Part shown: in pieces, positions 47,601 to 60,381 of the stretch | Numbering within the stretch: position 1 is the stretch's first letter | Layout: each line of letters begins with the position of its first letter | NCBI GenBank assembly: GCA_002007465.1 | Contig: LNAC01000019.1 | Coordinates: 1,910,344-1,974,343, forward strand | Length of the DNA stretch: 64,000 nt | Direction of reading: 5' to 3' | Origin: Ailurus styani | Taxonomy: Eukaryota > Chordata > Mammalia > Carnivora > Ailuridae | Position numbers and translations under genes: made by a program | Notes under the pieces: model-generated | Database searches by the model: none | What the model was told of the DNA's origin: nothing | What the model saw: the letters and a program-made list of their open reading frames with translations, nothing else

Positions 47601-50399
47601 ACATGGGTGACAGCCCTGATCTTCTAGCTTCCATCTTGGTTATTGGCTGGGGAGACAAAAGTAGTGAAGAAGAGACTTCTCCAGCACAAGGACTGAGCAT
47701 TCCAGGCCCCTTCAGAACAGGGAAGGGAGTGCTTCCAGAACAAAGGAGTGACTTACAATGTATCACATGCTGCCAAGAAGTTAAAACATTAAAAATGTAT
47801 CCACTACACTGAGTCAAAAGGGTGTGACCTTGGTGAGGACAACTGTCACTAGACAGAAAAGACTACAACAGGTTGAGCCATGAAAGAGTGGGAGGTAAAT
47901 GAAATGGAGACTGAACACAAATTCATGTTTGTACCCACTTCTCCTCCATCTATTACCCCAAATGACTTTAACGGGTCTTACGTGTCCAAGAGAGCAATTG
48001 TTGAATAAATTAAATCAGACACAAAAAACTAATTTGTGCCATCCAGTATACATGAGCCACATTCCATCACCAAGAATTTAAGTTATCATTTTATCCTCAG
48101 TTATCCTTTGACATAGGACATATCTCCTCCCACACTGCAAATCAAAATGCTGTATGGTTTTTTTTTTCCCCCTCTTTTGCTCCTACAGATGAGAAAGTAT
48201 CTAGATTAAGGGAATGAATGAACGGGAAAGAAGAAAATACTCCCTACAAATTTTGAGTCACTACTTTTCCCTGCTATTTGTAGGAACTGCACTTCCATAA
48301 CAACAGACCCCTCCCTAGGGTCCTACACCTTACACTCCCCATTCCCAGGAAATGACTTAGGGGGTCACACAACTACAATGCTGGTATTGCCAGATCAACG
48401 AGACAAATATACTTAATGACACTGCCTGGTAACATTAATGCAAATCAGTTATTTGATATGTTGCACCAGCTTAAGAGAGGCCTGCAGGCACTCTAGCTGC
48501 CTTGCCATAAGGGAGCTCCACTGAACAACCAACTTGCAGGTTCCATTTAAAACTTTCACAGCTCCTTAGCCTACGGTCTCCTTCTGTCCATCTTTAACTT
48601 AAAAAAGCAACCTTGCACGTGGAAAGTTAAGAAACCAAGAGCTTGTAAATGACCCACCTCAGAAAAATTCTTGTCCATAAACATGAACACACCAACCTCA
48701 GTTTCCTACAATCAGAAACAAGTTTATCCTGTAAAAGGCTTTCACGGGCTCAGTCTTTCACAACTAACTTGGGATATAAGAAACATTTATTCAATGACAA
48801 ATTGTGAAAATAGGGAGTGGGGTTTGCCTACCTAAAGGATTAAGAAAATTAGTGTCATTTAAGAGTCATTTATGAGCCAAGCCTTTATAGTTATTTTTAA
48901 ACCCACTATAATATTGAAATTTCATAGAGGACAACCTTCCTTAAATGAAGTGATTGCTGAAAATCCACAAGAATTGGCCAAAGTCATGGCTAATGACAGA
49001 GGGAAAACTATCTACAACAGACTTAGTACTGCATTTTAAGAATAAAGGGCTCAGATACGACAATGTGGAGGGGGAAGGGAGATTGCCTGGATGTCTTTTT
49101 CGAAAGCATAAACTGCACGTTATGTGTGTCCTGGATACCATGCACATATGTCCATTTCAGGGACATCCGAGGTATTCGGGGAGGTGCTTAAGATATCAAA
49201 AGCCCTATGTCCGTAATACTCACGGTCTAGAAGTTACAGGCTGTTAACCCGAAGGTTAACACAGCTCCCCCTGATGCCCAGCACTGTCAAGTCATCTTCC
49301 AAAAACAACTAGGAACCTGAATCAGTGAATGTTAAATCTGGGGCCAGAGAATAGAGAAGCAAAATGGGGCACTGGATTACAGACACAGCAAAGGATACAA
49401 AACACTACAGACCATCATTAGAAAACCAGGAAATCTCAGAAAGCAGAACTCCAGCACTGCAATTTTACTTTGAGGTTTAGTCCTACTTCCAGATGCATGA
49501 ACTCTCATGCTTCGATCTTAAGTCTGAGGCATAAACGCTGGTGGAGCTAAACAAGTCAATATTCAAGATTATTCTTCCCTTTTAGCTTCAGTGTTATTAT
49601 CTGAGTGTCATGCTTCTAATAACATTTTTATTTCCCTGAGTGTTAGAACCTAATCTGCCATATACCGCAGCATTGACTGTAGTCTATCATATCTAAAATA
49701 TCAGGAAATCTTTCCTGGGTCTTCTGAATCTTTAGAGACAGTGGAACTGGAAACAACTGAGGAATGCTCTCTAACCAGGAAGTCCTTACCCACACATTAA
49801 CTTTCCAGAAGTTTCTTCTTTCCTGTTTGCAAACTGGTCTGGCCCCTCTGAGCAAGTTGTAACAGAGCCAGTAATGCGCACCTCAGACACAGGGCTGGTG
49901 TGAGGCATTCAGACACAGGCAGTGACTGAGCCAATTACCACACAGGCTGTACAACAAAGCACCTTCACTTCATTTGACCCACTGATCTACACACACAGTT
50001 CTCTCAAAGCTGATATCTCAGCTCTAATTCTTGCTGAGGTAAGGAAGATTTTTTTTTTTTCCTCTTTTTTTGCTGACAACCATTCCACAAAGTAGTATTC
50101 TATAACTAGTAGCTGACTGGTCAGCTGCAAAGCTGACTCACACTAGAAGAACCCACTCCTGAAAATGTGCTAGTTTCATGCTGGTGATAAAAACGCATAA
50201 GCCACGTGAAAAATGCCACAGGAACTCCATTATGTTCTACAACTGTCATCACAGATGTAAAGAATCATGTTCCTCATGAAAACTACAAATAGATAACCAC
50301 GCCCAAAATTTGATCTTTCAACCATACTGTGTAAATTCTCAATAAAAACAGTAAAGATTTTCATAGTCAAATATTTCTGTGTCCACACCCCACCCGCCC

Positions 50400-50488
50400 N
50401 NNNNNNNNNNNNNNNNNNNNNNNNNNNNNNNNNNNNNNNNNNNNNNNNNNNNNNNNNNNNNNNNNNNNNNNNNNNNNNNNNNNNNNNN
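50400..50488. other. Assembly gap (89 N)
   Basis: A run of 89 N is flanked by 'ccacaccccacccgccc' on the left and 'cgcccaccacag' on the right. The C-rich, repetitive flanks suggest an unresolved CCCACC-type tandem repeat. Confidence 0.97.
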
Positions 50489-50779
50489 CGCCCACCACAG
50501 TTAAATTCAGTAATCCCAGTCTCGAGGAGACATTCCCTTTACAGCAACGTGAAATAGGCTGCATTAGCAATAAAAGTGTTTTCTTTACTCTAGTGTTGCT
50601 TCACTGTATTGCACCTTTGTTGTCCAAGGTCAGATGAGAAATACGAAGTGGTAGAAACTATACTTAGTGCCTTTAAAAAAAAAAAAAATCATTTACTTCA
50701 CAGTACTTCCAAATCAGAGCAACTCAACTCTCAGAGTTTTCCAATTAAGAAATTAGGATTTAAAATAAATGCCTACAAT

Positions 50780-51000
50780 TTGGCAATACATATCAAAAAC
50801 TATATACAGTCTGATCCAGTTATTGTATTTCTAAGAATTTGACTTTTATGAAAATCACCATGATTTAGTTATTTTGCTATCATTCCTGACAGTAAACAGC
50901 TGGAAAGAAATTAAAATTAGTAACATTATGCAATTAATGAAACTGTGGTACATTTATGAGATGAAACACAACTACCCATTATTAATATCTTCGGTATAAT
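50780..51000 (+). mobile_element. Old L1 fragment
   Basis: 'atatacagtctgatccagtt' and 'attgtatttctaagaatttg', followed by 'gaaactgtggtacatttatg', follow L1 ORF2 C-terminal order. Confidence 0.65.
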
Positions 51001-52278
51001 ATTTAGTATACCAAAATACTCCTAATGTTAAAGGGACTGTTATCCTTTTTTCTTTTTTTTTTAAGGAGAACAAAAAAGTCAAAGTATGAAAAAGCTTAGA
51101 GCTTTGGGAAGGAGCTACTTAAGATATAAAAGCAGTTCCCACATTTTTTTAAAAATATGTATATGTAACCTGAATATCTCCAATGTCTAGGGTGACCCTA
51201 TGTCCGGGCTTGCCAGGTCCAGGCCCAATGTAAATATTAACACTATCCAGTTTGATCAACAAGCTAAATGGTCACCACACCCATACCCCAGTGGTTTCCA
51301 GGTCCCAGGTAAGGTCACTAACAGTTATTCCCTAAGTCTGCGGGATCAATGACTCCTACAGCCAAGTGCCAGACCTGAGCCCTTTCTCTTTCTTTTCCCT
51401 CTCTGGAGTTCCCAAAGACGACAGGTGTGAGGAGAAAGGGTGTGGGGTTTTCTACCCCCACACCAAAGTCAGGCTGCTCTCTATGCCTCTGCCTCTCTGG
51501 GCTCCCTAGCCTACACCACCCTCACTGGACCCCGTCACAGAGGAGGACCCTCCAGCAACACACCCCTAGGCATCTGCTCGCCCAGCTGTGCCTCACGTTC
51601 TGTCACTAGCTGCATTCATGGTCATCTGTGATGCCCTACTCCATGGCCACTGCCCTGCTTGGCTCACCCACAGGATGAGGCTGACCTGTCACTGACCTCA
51701 AATGTTTCCTTCTCTCTCTGCATGATAGGCAAGTGACTTCCCCTCCTCGAGTCCCTCTCTGTGGATTAGGCAAGGGGAATCCCACAACAGAGCTGTGTGG
51801 TCCCTGCTGTGACATAGTTAATTCAGTCTGTTTTTCCCAGACTTCTTCCAAAGGCCCTTGAAGCCTTAAGAGGACAGATCCAAAAGAAAATGAGATGAGC
51901 ACAATATCATCTCATCGGAAATACAAACACTGCCCCCCTCTTCACCTCAGGCCCTGCTTGCCTGACTCCTTCCTCAGCAACACTGGCATTTTGTTTCACT
52001 CTCAGGGGAGGTGCTGTCACTCCCAGTCATCTGGTCTCACCCAAAATATGGGGGGGAACCAAACACTAAAGAGAGGGGAGGTAGGAGAACATCTGTCACT
52101 CGACGCCACACAGTGGCATACTGAGCCTCCGCTCTGACCCTGACAGCCCCAACTCTACTGCTGATACACATGTAGCCATGCAAAAACTGAGTGAAATAAA
52201 TGAAAATGTTAAGGACATGATTTACAGGTACTTCACAGCTGAGTCCTACTTCTTTTTATATATTTATGTTCCAAATTT

Positions 52279-52396
52279 TTTTCCTTTTTTGTTTTTTTAA
52301 GTAATCTCTACACCAAACGTGGAGCTCAAACTCACAACGCCAAGATCAAGAGTGACAGTTACATATTCTACCAACTGAGCCAGCCAGGCATCCCTT
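52279..52396 (-). mobile_element. Older CAN-SINE, antisense
   Basis: 'aagtaatctctacaccaaac' followed by an ending 'gagccagccaggcatccc'. Target duplication ttccaaattt (52269-52278 and 52397-52406). Same old short subfamily as 11850-11972. Confidence 0.88.
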
Positions 52397-52496
52397 TTCC
52401 AAATTTAAAGTAATAAATTTAATTATTTAATAAATTAATAAAGTCAATTAACTAATAAATAAAATTAATTTAATTACTTTTAAAAACGGGGGTGGG

Positions 52497-52563
52497 GGAG
52501 GCTCCTGGGTGGCTGAGTCAGTTAAGCATCTGCCTTCGGCTCAGGTCATGATCTCAGGGTCCT
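52497..52563 (+). mobile_element. CAN-SINE 5' fragment only
   Basis: 'aggctcctgggtggctgagt' through 'catgatctcagggtcc', then an abrupt switch to unique sequence. The entire 3' half is missing. Confidence 0.88.
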
Positions 52564-52735
52564 TCACTTAGACAGGGATGTAAGAGTCTAGAGAAAATTA
52601 CAGTGAGATGGCTAAGAGATTTTCAAACAATATTCTCCCATTTAAATTTAAGGATAAGAGGAAATTATGTTGAGAGACAGGTGGCCACATGTGTAGACTC
52701 ACGAAAAGCATAGACATTAAAAAATAAAACTATTG

Positions 52736-52932
52736 GGCGCCTGGGTGGCTCAGTGGGTTAAAGCCTCTGCTTTCGGCTCAGGTCATGATCTCAGGGTCCT
52801 GGGATCGAGGCCCGCATCGGGCTCTCTGCTCAGCAGGGAGCCTGCTTCCCCCTCTCTCTCTCTGCCTGCCTCTCTGCCTCCTTGTGATGTCTCTCCCTCT
52901 GTGAAATAAATGAATAAAATCTTAAAAAAAAA
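52736..52932 (+). mobile_element. CAN-SINE, sense, young subfamily
   Basis: Starts 'gggcgcctgggtggctcagt' with 'gtgggttaaagcctctgc'. The tail is 'aaatgaataaaatcttaaaa'. Target duplication aaaactattgg (about 52726-52736 and 52933-52943). Very close in sequence to the copy at 26574. Confidence 0.95.
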
Positions 52933-53025
52933 AAAACTATTGGAAGGTATATAAAATTATACAGACCTTTTACTTTGAAAACAGGTTAGACAATAATCTT
53001 CTTGGAAGAAAAGACAAACAATTTT

Positions 53026-53265
53026 GTGCACCTGGGTGGCTCAGTTGTTAAGTGTCTTCCTCCAGCTTGGGTCATGATCCCAGGGTCCTGGGATCAAGCC
53101 CCACATTGGGCTCTCTGTTCAGCGGGAAGGCTGCTTCTCCCTTTCCCACTCCCCCTTCTTGTGTTCCCTTTTTTGCTGTCTCTGTCAAATAAATAAAATC
53201 TTTAAAAATAAATAAATAAAGGAGTCACTTAACCTTGCTAGGCTTGATTCCTTAAAAAAAAAAAT
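53026..53265 (+). mobile_element. CAN-SINE, sense, possible 3' transduction
   Basis: The body starts 'gtgcacctgggtggctcagt' and ends with AAAT repeats at about 53220. A 45-bp non-SINE segment follows, finishing in 11 A. The nearest target duplication is gacaaacaattt (53013-53024) against gataaacaattt (53264-53275), which places the extra 45 bp inside the inserted unit. Confidence 0.85.
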
Positions 53266-53379
53266 GATAAACAATTTAAACTCGGTTTAAAAATAACTGA
53301 GAAGTTTCCCCAAAGGCAGCCACCGCTCTAATTTCCCCTTTATGGAATGTGACCACTACTCCCCAGGCTCTGAAGCTGA

Positions 53380-53778
53380 AGGAAATGTTGGGTCACCTTT
53401 GTACACTTCCTCTTTCTTACCTTCCAGATCTTTCTCTAAAATCCACTCCTAAAATAACTCATCCCCTGGACACTGCACGACCCTCCAGCTTGTCTCACCA
53501 TCTTTGGCCACTTCCCTCCCTGCTACCCAGGAAACTGGGAAAGGAGATGCCAACAATACTACCTTGATAAAATTCTCCTATGACTTCTCACTGCCCATGA
53601 TCAAGCACCAGCTCCTTAGGCCAGCACTCCAGACTTCAGCAGGACTGTTACTTTGCACCCCCTCAGAATGGAGCATGCATGGGAACAGTGATGCCTGCCA
53701 CTGGCTGGAAGGGCTGCCCCTGCCACCACCTCTGCTTTAACAGAACTCCACCTGCAGCATTGGACCTGCTCCCCTACA
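53380..53778 (+). repeat. L2-like LINE fragment, left part
   Basis: 'ctatgacttctcactgccca' and 'accagctccttaggccagca' loosely follow the L2 mid region. The MER5-type element interrupts it and a further L2-like part lies at 53940-54170. Confidence 0.45.
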
Positions 53779-53779
53779 G

Positions 53780-53938
53780 CCATGGTTCTCAAGGGCAGCC
53801 CTGGGACAAGTTAGCAACAACGTCACCTGCGAACCTGTTAGAAATGCAAATTATAGGGACCTACCGCAGAACTACTAAAACAGGACCCCAGGGATGGGGC
53901 ACAACAGTGGACTAATAATGTAAAATTGAGACCCACTG
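53780..53938 (+). mobile_element. MER5-type hAT-Charlie element
   Basis: 'gccatggttctcaa', 'gtcacctgcgaacctgttag' and 'aaatgcaaattatagggacc', then 'gagacccactg', cover both ends of MER5A. The ends form the imperfect terminal inverted repeat CA(G)TGGTTCTC / GAGAACCACTG. Confidence 0.85.
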
Positions 53939-53939
53939 C

Positions 53940-54170
53940 CCCACAGAAACCCTCTAAAGCCACCACCCCCAGATTATGTTTGTACTTTCCTCTCCTGTCC
54001 CTCAGTCACAGGACAGTTTCCTCCCCACCATCCAGGTTCTCCATCCAACTCCTGGCTACCCTTCAAAGCAGAGACCAACTCCCTCTTCCACCATAAAATC
54101 TTTACTGATCACTCTAATGTATTCTTCCCTTTTGAATCCCAACAAAACCTACAGTCTCTACCACTCCCTC
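53940..54170 (+). repeat. L2-like LINE fragment, right part
   Basis: 'caactcctggctacccttca', 'cataaaatctttactgatca' and nearby C/T-rich text resemble L2. Tentative. Confidence 0.45.
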
Positions 54171-54770
54171 AACCCCTATTAAAATGCAACAGATCAGAAA
54201 GATGACAACACCTCAGACTTCTAAGGTGGGAATTACAAACTTCATAAAATGTGCTGACTTGAAGCAAAAAGTCGTGACAGCCAGGAACCATGTGTTAAGA
54301 TGGATTCTGCAGCTAAATCCAGATAGGAAAAGGACATTTCAACTAGCGATAGCCCTAGGAGCAGTTTTCTTGGGACAGGGGCAACAGTGCCATAGCATAC
54401 TTACCACAAACGTCTCTTTCCTGCTCTAGGGTTTTAACCCAAAGGAAACAGAGGAAAAGGGCTCTTGAAAACCCAGAGACAAAACAGACTACAGGAAGCA
54501 GGACTTTCTGAGTACCATTTTCCTTGCAGGCAGGTCTCCAACACGTCTGAGAGAGCAGCCCAGGTCACGGCAGAAATCAGTATGCTCTGCCCCAGGTTAA
54601 AGAGCGGTAACACATTATAAACCCAATGAGTATTGCACTTTTTTCCAGAATTCCATAGTTATGTTCTACCAGGTGACATGAGGGACAAAAAGACCCATTT
54701 CTCAACAAGAATGGTAACACCTGCCACAGGACAGACAATAGCAACTTTTCTCTGTCTCAGAGTTTAAGAA

Positions 54771-54773
<3 letters not shown>

Positions 54774-54812
<39 letters not shown>
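54774..54812. repeat. (CA)n microsatellite, about 19 units
   Basis: An uninterrupted CA tract, the longest pure dinucleotide run apart from the GA tract. Likely length-polymorphic. Confidence 0.97.
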
Positions 54813-54813
<1 letters not shown>

Positions 54814-54859
54814 AGGTCTAAGCCAGACTCAGAGACTAGGGATCCATCAATTTCAAATC

Positions 54860-55060
54860 ATTTTGCTCTTCTCAGTGCCAATATTAACAGACACTTCTAT
54901 GAGGCTCTTCCCTGTTGCAAACCTATGTAGTGTTTAAGCTCATTTATATCTGCACCCCACCTAAGCAACAACCAACTTGAGGACAGGAAGCAGGACCAAC
55001 TTTGTTTCTCACATTATCTAGTTTAGTGCCATATACAGATTGTGATGAAAGGTAACCACA
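54860..55060 (+). repeat. L2-like fragment, degenerate
   Basis: 'caacttgaggacaggaagca' followed by 'ccaactttgtttctcacatt' and 'agtttagtgccatatacaga' parallels the L2 end ('gagggcagggac...'). Confidence 0.45.
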
Positions 55061-56339
55061 CACGGGCTGGACCTACAAAACTCCTTTCTAGTTTTAGGGC
55101 TCCAATTTCTAAAGATACCTCCCCATGTACAGGAAACAGAACCTAGATTTTAGAAAGTTAGGTCATGAAAAACAAAACATTTATGGTACAATAAGGGCCC
55201 CAGTGTATAACCTCAGGGGTGTTACTCAAGGTAATAAAAAGCAGGGTACACTCCCACACTTCATATTACTATTTAGAGACACAAGTTGTCCCCACCAGAG
55301 GTAAAGACACAGTCAGAAATGACACACGCATGAATCACCCTGGAAGCCCAATGTGATTCACAGATCTGCCTGACAGAATGGCTACATCTCCAAGCCCTGG
55401 GTTCAACATGAGGCCAAGTCTGAAAAACACACCCTAAGCAGACAACTCTATCCAGCCACACAGACCGTCATTCAGTTGGCACAGCAAGGCCACCAAACTT
55501 CTTCATGGTGAACAGACAGATATGTAGTTGAAACTCAGATCTGGCACATCCACCTCGAAACAGGTTAACATGAATATATACTCAAGTCCAAATAAAGAAA
55601 ACTGATCGTGACAGTGACCAGCACCCCGCAGTACTTTCCACTGCCAGGTCAAGCCCAGCCAGAGTTTTTCTGGACTAGTCAGTGACGAATATAGCCAAAA
55701 CCCACCTCCAAAGCCTCCATGTGACTGCAGGCCACTAGGGAAGAGGGCAGACATGCTCTCCCCTAGCACAGAACCTACCCTAAAGCTTTCACCATGCCCT
55801 GGCAAAAGTCCCCAACACTCTAGCAGGATCAGAATGAACTGCCGTATGTCATCTGAGCCTCCCAGCAGCTACAGGAACAGTCTATGCTCCACTGCAAGTC
55901 CCAGTGTGTGAGCTTCTGATGCTGGCCCGTGAGCAGGGCAGCTGCCCCCTCTCAAACCTTACCTCGGCAGCCACAGAACTCCCAGTCAATGCGGATTAAG
56001 CAACAATGCACAGGGAAACCAAAGGGCCTGGAGACTTTCTTTTTCACAATTGTACCAAAAGTTCTAGAACAATAATTCCTAGCCTGCTTGCTGTCTATGG
56101 AGATACCACAGGTGGTGTCTGAGGGGAGAAACAGGTTTCACATTAAACCAGAACAACCATTATAACCTCATAACATCTGCAAAAGGACAATTTTCTCATC
56201 AGTAGGTTGTATCCTTCGCCCACTGGTAGATCTACAGAAGGTACAGGTACCAGCCACTATGCTGCTGTGCAGAAACTAAGCATTTAGAAGGAACTATATT
56301 GTGTAATACAATGTCTTAGAAATTATCAAAAAGTTATAC

Positions 56340-56500
56340 ATCGGGATAACTCCGGAATCAAACTTCTGAGTTTCTGGATTCGAATCTGGATTTCAGTATC
56401 AACATGTTCAACATACTTAACCTTTCTGTGCCTCAGTTTCCTAGGGTGCAAAATGGAGATGCTGTCATGGTGAGGACAGAGTAACTTATTATTCATCACA
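56340..56500 (+). repeat. MIR SINE (MIRb-like)
   Basis: 'ctggattcgaatctggattt' and 'aacctttctgtgcctcagtt', then 'tcctagggtgcaaaatggag', follow the MIRb order. Confidence 0.78.
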
Positions 56501-56584
56501 TCTGAAGACAATACCAGGTGCCCAGCAAGCACTCTACCATTAGCATCTGCCATGATCCTGGTGTGCTGCATTTTGCTTTTTGAC

Positions 56585-56720
56585 TCCATAACCCTGAGCT
56601 CCAGAGGAGGAAACTGAGGTTCAGTGGGAACTACTTATCTATAATAATAAAGTGAGAGAGCAGAATTCAAACCCAGGTCAGCCTAACTGCAAAGCCAGTG
56701 CTCTTTCCATATTCCCAAGG
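56585..56720 (+). repeat. MIR SINE fragment
   Basis: 'agaggaggaaactgaggttc' and 'gcagaattcaaacccaggtc', then 'gccagtgctctttcc', match the MIR 3' half. Confidence 0.8.
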
Positions 56721-57809
56721 CCTTCTGAGTGAACCAAAAAAAGACAAAAGCCAAGGGTACCAACAATAATCACCATTCTCTGCCTGACCAGGCCTTGTTA
56801 CACTACGCCAGTTGGGCACCTGTGACAATGACGTTTAGACAAGGACCTTGATGCAACTCTGAGAAAAAGCCTTCACCATCACCAGCCCTCGGGCCAGCCC
56901 CTGAGACAACAGGCACCGCTTTCCTCCAGCAGCCTCCCATCTGCACAACTTGGTCCTTGCAGAGAGGCTACCTCCATCTGCCTGAGACAAACAGGAAGCA
57001 GTGAACAGCAGGGACCCACCTAAAGCCCCCTTTATTTCTGTAGGGCTCCAGACTGGCCAAGAGGCAGGATGCAAGCTTTACACCTGGACTCCGCAGGTGA
57101 GGCTGTGGAGGGTGGGTAAGGCCTATCAAGAGGGAAAGAGCTACCTCGAAGTATGAGCATGAAGAAGACACAGAGCAAATGCTGCTTACGTCAACTCTGA
57201 GTCCCACGGGGCTCTGTAAACACTAAAATGTTTATCTTATCTCTGCCTCTTCAAGCCCAAGGAAAAAAAATTAAACACACACAGGCGCCTGAGTAAAACC
57301 ATTATGTGAAGGTTATACAATCTCCCACAACACCCAGGCAGCAAGCTCTCTAACTCCCGGGTGGTCGCCATTCCACAAAATAAAGTCACAGGAAATAAAG
57401 AGGGTTTAAAGATTTAAAAAAAACAAATATGTTACAGAATGGAGACCACTAACGAGAGAAAGAGATAAGGAAAACTTTGATCTCAAAATCATCCTTCTCA
57501 CCCTCACCTAAAGACATACTTGAAACCCCACAGACACAAGCCCAGGTCATGTGTACCACCTACGCTCTTACACACAAACCAAACCTGTCAAACAACATCA
57601 AATACCTACAGAAACAAATTCTTCCATGAACACTCCACCACGAATAAGAGTGCATGCTTACCTAGCCTGGGGACTATAGAGTTTAGCTGGAGAACTCAGG
57701 GCACATTAGGTCAGGGACGGACAACAATGCCGCTGGGTATCAACCTGGTCTGCTCAGGGTTGTATGGGTTTTTAATATATGCTAAGATAACATTAGCACT
57801 CAACAATTA

Positions 57810-58030
57810 GACAGGGCTGGCCCAGTGCCAGGCACTAGCCTAAATGCCTTACATATGTTAATGCATTTCATTCTCACAACACCCCTATGAATGCTATTAT
57901 CATGCCCATTTTATAGCCAAGGAAACTGCAGCTCGGAGAGGTCGGTAACTTGCCCAAGATCACACAGCCTGAAGGGCAGGCCGAGGTGCGTACCCGCCAG
58001 GCAATCAGGTTCTCTGTGCGCCTAACCTGA
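57810..58030 (+). repeat. MIR SINE, near full length
   Basis: 'gtgccaggcactagcctaaa', 'gcatttcattctcacaacac', 'gcccattttatagccaagga' and 'aacttgcccaagatcacaca' are well conserved MIR blocks. Confidence 0.88.
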
Positions 58031-58859
58031 TGTGCAGCTTCACAGATGTCTTCAAAACCTATTTCAGGCTATGCTCTGAAGTTGATCCAGGACTAAATGG
58101 CTGAGAAAGGGGAGTAACCCTTTAAACAAGCTTCAAGGAGCTCTAAAACATGTCTGCTTCAGAGCTGTCTTACTTGTGTTGTTCACATTCTGAAGACCTG
58201 AGGTGGAGAACTAAGAACCCTCCTTCCATCTCTACCCCCTAGGAATTCCCTGTCGTTCCACTTTGATTTATGGCTTTAGAGAGACAGCATGCTCTAACAG
58301 ACTGTTTTAAGCTTTACCCGTGAATCACTGTTTTTCAAGCCTTACTTATGACATCATGGCAACACAGAAAACCACATCCTAGAACACATTACAATGTCAA
58401 TTTATGTCATAACTCAGAACATAACATTCAAGCCCACGTATGGATTGGGGTTGATTCCTAACACAAACTCAAAAACATAACACTGCTTCCCAAGCTGTCG
58501 CGGGCAGCTGGAATCCTCAAATATGAAGCTTTCCACTGCCCCTCTTTGTTACACTGGCTAACATTCCAAGGAATGTTTATATTATCCAGCCCAAAAGCCA
58601 CTTTCCATCCAATAAATATAATTTCTCTTCCCAAGTGGTATATGGGATACAGCAACATTCAAACTTGTGGTAAATTGAGTGGAATTATGATAAAGCTTCA
58701 TAAAGTGTTTAAATGAAAAGATGTCTTGAACACACATATGAACATTCATGAAAATAAGGTCACACTAACCCACAGTAAATAAACGTCTTTTTGGAAAAGA
58801 AGAATATTACGTTAAATATTTTCAAAGAAGCCTGTCTCGACGACATATTTTAACTGTTT

Positions 58860-59062
58860 TTTTTTTTTAAGATTTTATGTATTTATTTATTTATTTAACA
58901 GAGAGACACAGCGAGAGAGGGAAAACAAGCAGGGGGAGTGGGAGAGGGAGAAGCAGACTTCCTGCCGAGCAGGGAGCCCGATGCACAGCTTGATCGCAGG
59001 ACCCTGGGATCATGACCCGAGCCAAAGGCAGATGCTTAACGACTGAGCCACCCAGGCGCCCC
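58860..59062 (-). mobile_element. CAN-SINE, antisense
   Basis: 'aagattttatgtatttattt' followed by a purine-rich body and an ending 'gagccacccaggcgcccc'. Exact duplication ttaactgttt (58850-58859 and 59063-59072). Confidence 0.95.
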
Positions 59063-60304
59063 TTAACTGTTTCTTAATGTAAAGAAAAATGTCTCTTCCG
59101 CCAACCAAAAAAGAAAACCAAAAGGAAATGCAGAAGACATTTATTCAGATACTTTGTACTTAAAGTGTGCTTTTTGCCACTTAACTCCAGAATGTGGGAC
59201 TTCAGTCAAAAACCTCTCCTAGTAAATTCCAAAAGAGTTCCACCTAACTGCCTGTATGTATTGCATTTGGAATTCTAATCAGTTCCGCCCACCCAATGAC
59301 TCAAACTGAAATATTAAGATATGAACAGCTGCACTCATCCACCACACCAAGAATAGCTTTCAGGAAACCAAGCTCCAGTTGGAAAATGACACTTAGTAAA
59401 CCTTCTCAACTTGAGAGAACATTGCGGGGGAAACTTCTCAATAGTTAATAATGAAAAGGGCCATAAAAGATTTTTAAGTAACACTTAAAACTACATAGTG
59501 TCTCCCAAAAGTTAACAAGTGAAATGATTTTGTGACCCATTAAAACCTAGGATTTTAAATTCTTGTGCATTTACTTGGTATTATCTGGATGATACACACT
59601 GGCTAATTCCTTGTCAGACACGATCCTTCAAGAGAATATTCTCAGAGGAATTACTACTCATTCACCATGAGGCACAGTTCACATGGTATTGGTCTAAACA
59701 CAAACAGTAAGTCATTCCAAGCCTGTGCTCATTTTCCTTTCACATTACTTCCTCACTCATCTATCCCACCCTGCCTCAAACTTCTGGTCTGTGTGTGGAA
59801 ATGCAGTTGCAGTGGGGAGAAGGTACTGATAGGTGAGGGGGGTGCGAAGATGGGGAAGAACAGGTCTAAATAACATAAACCACGACATTTGAAAAGTGTC
59901 AAATGGCAGAAACACGCTATTGGCAGGTGGAAACACCGAAAGAATCAAGGGAGAGAGAAAGTCAAATGTACACTGCTGTTCTCAGGAGAAGCCTGACATT
60001 CCTGCCAAGTGGAAGGAAAACCCTGTGGACTTTAAAACTGGCAATGATGTCCTGATGGACGGGGAGCCGAAGCTGAGAGAACTTCCCAGAAGAGAGCACA
60101 GCAGCTTTGAAGCAAATCACTCATTTGGCTGCATGAGTGGGGGGTTAAGAAGATGAGAAGCCTCTGAAAACAGACACCTAGATATTCACAGCACAATTCA
60201 CCAGTGTCTCCTTTTACACTTGGCTAGGACGTAAAGAAAACAAGATTCTATCCCACCTCTTGCACGGAGTAGGTTAACACGGAGTATGCGCTAAGCTTGT
60301 ACTC

Positions 60305-60381
60305 AGGCCGGACCTTTGCATATATTATTTCATTTAATCCTCACAACAATACAATATTTGAGCATATATTATGTTCACTGC
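60305..60381 (+). repeat. MIR SINE, left part (interrupted by LTR)
   Basis: 'tttcatttaatcctcacaac' identifies MIR. Continues at 60747 after the LTR. Confidence 0.7.

Noticed and set aside
48954..49247. 97-codon plus-strand frame as a possible transposase remnant
   Set aside because: No transposase motif or terminal repeat could be made out. Treated as chance.
55963..56027. Minus-strand 65-bp segment with AG border and CGAG|gtaagg donor
   Set aside because: The acceptor has a weak pyrimidine tract. If spliced between ARHGAP10 exons 1 and 2 the entering frame meets a stop within the segment, and the open alternative frame resembles nothing known.
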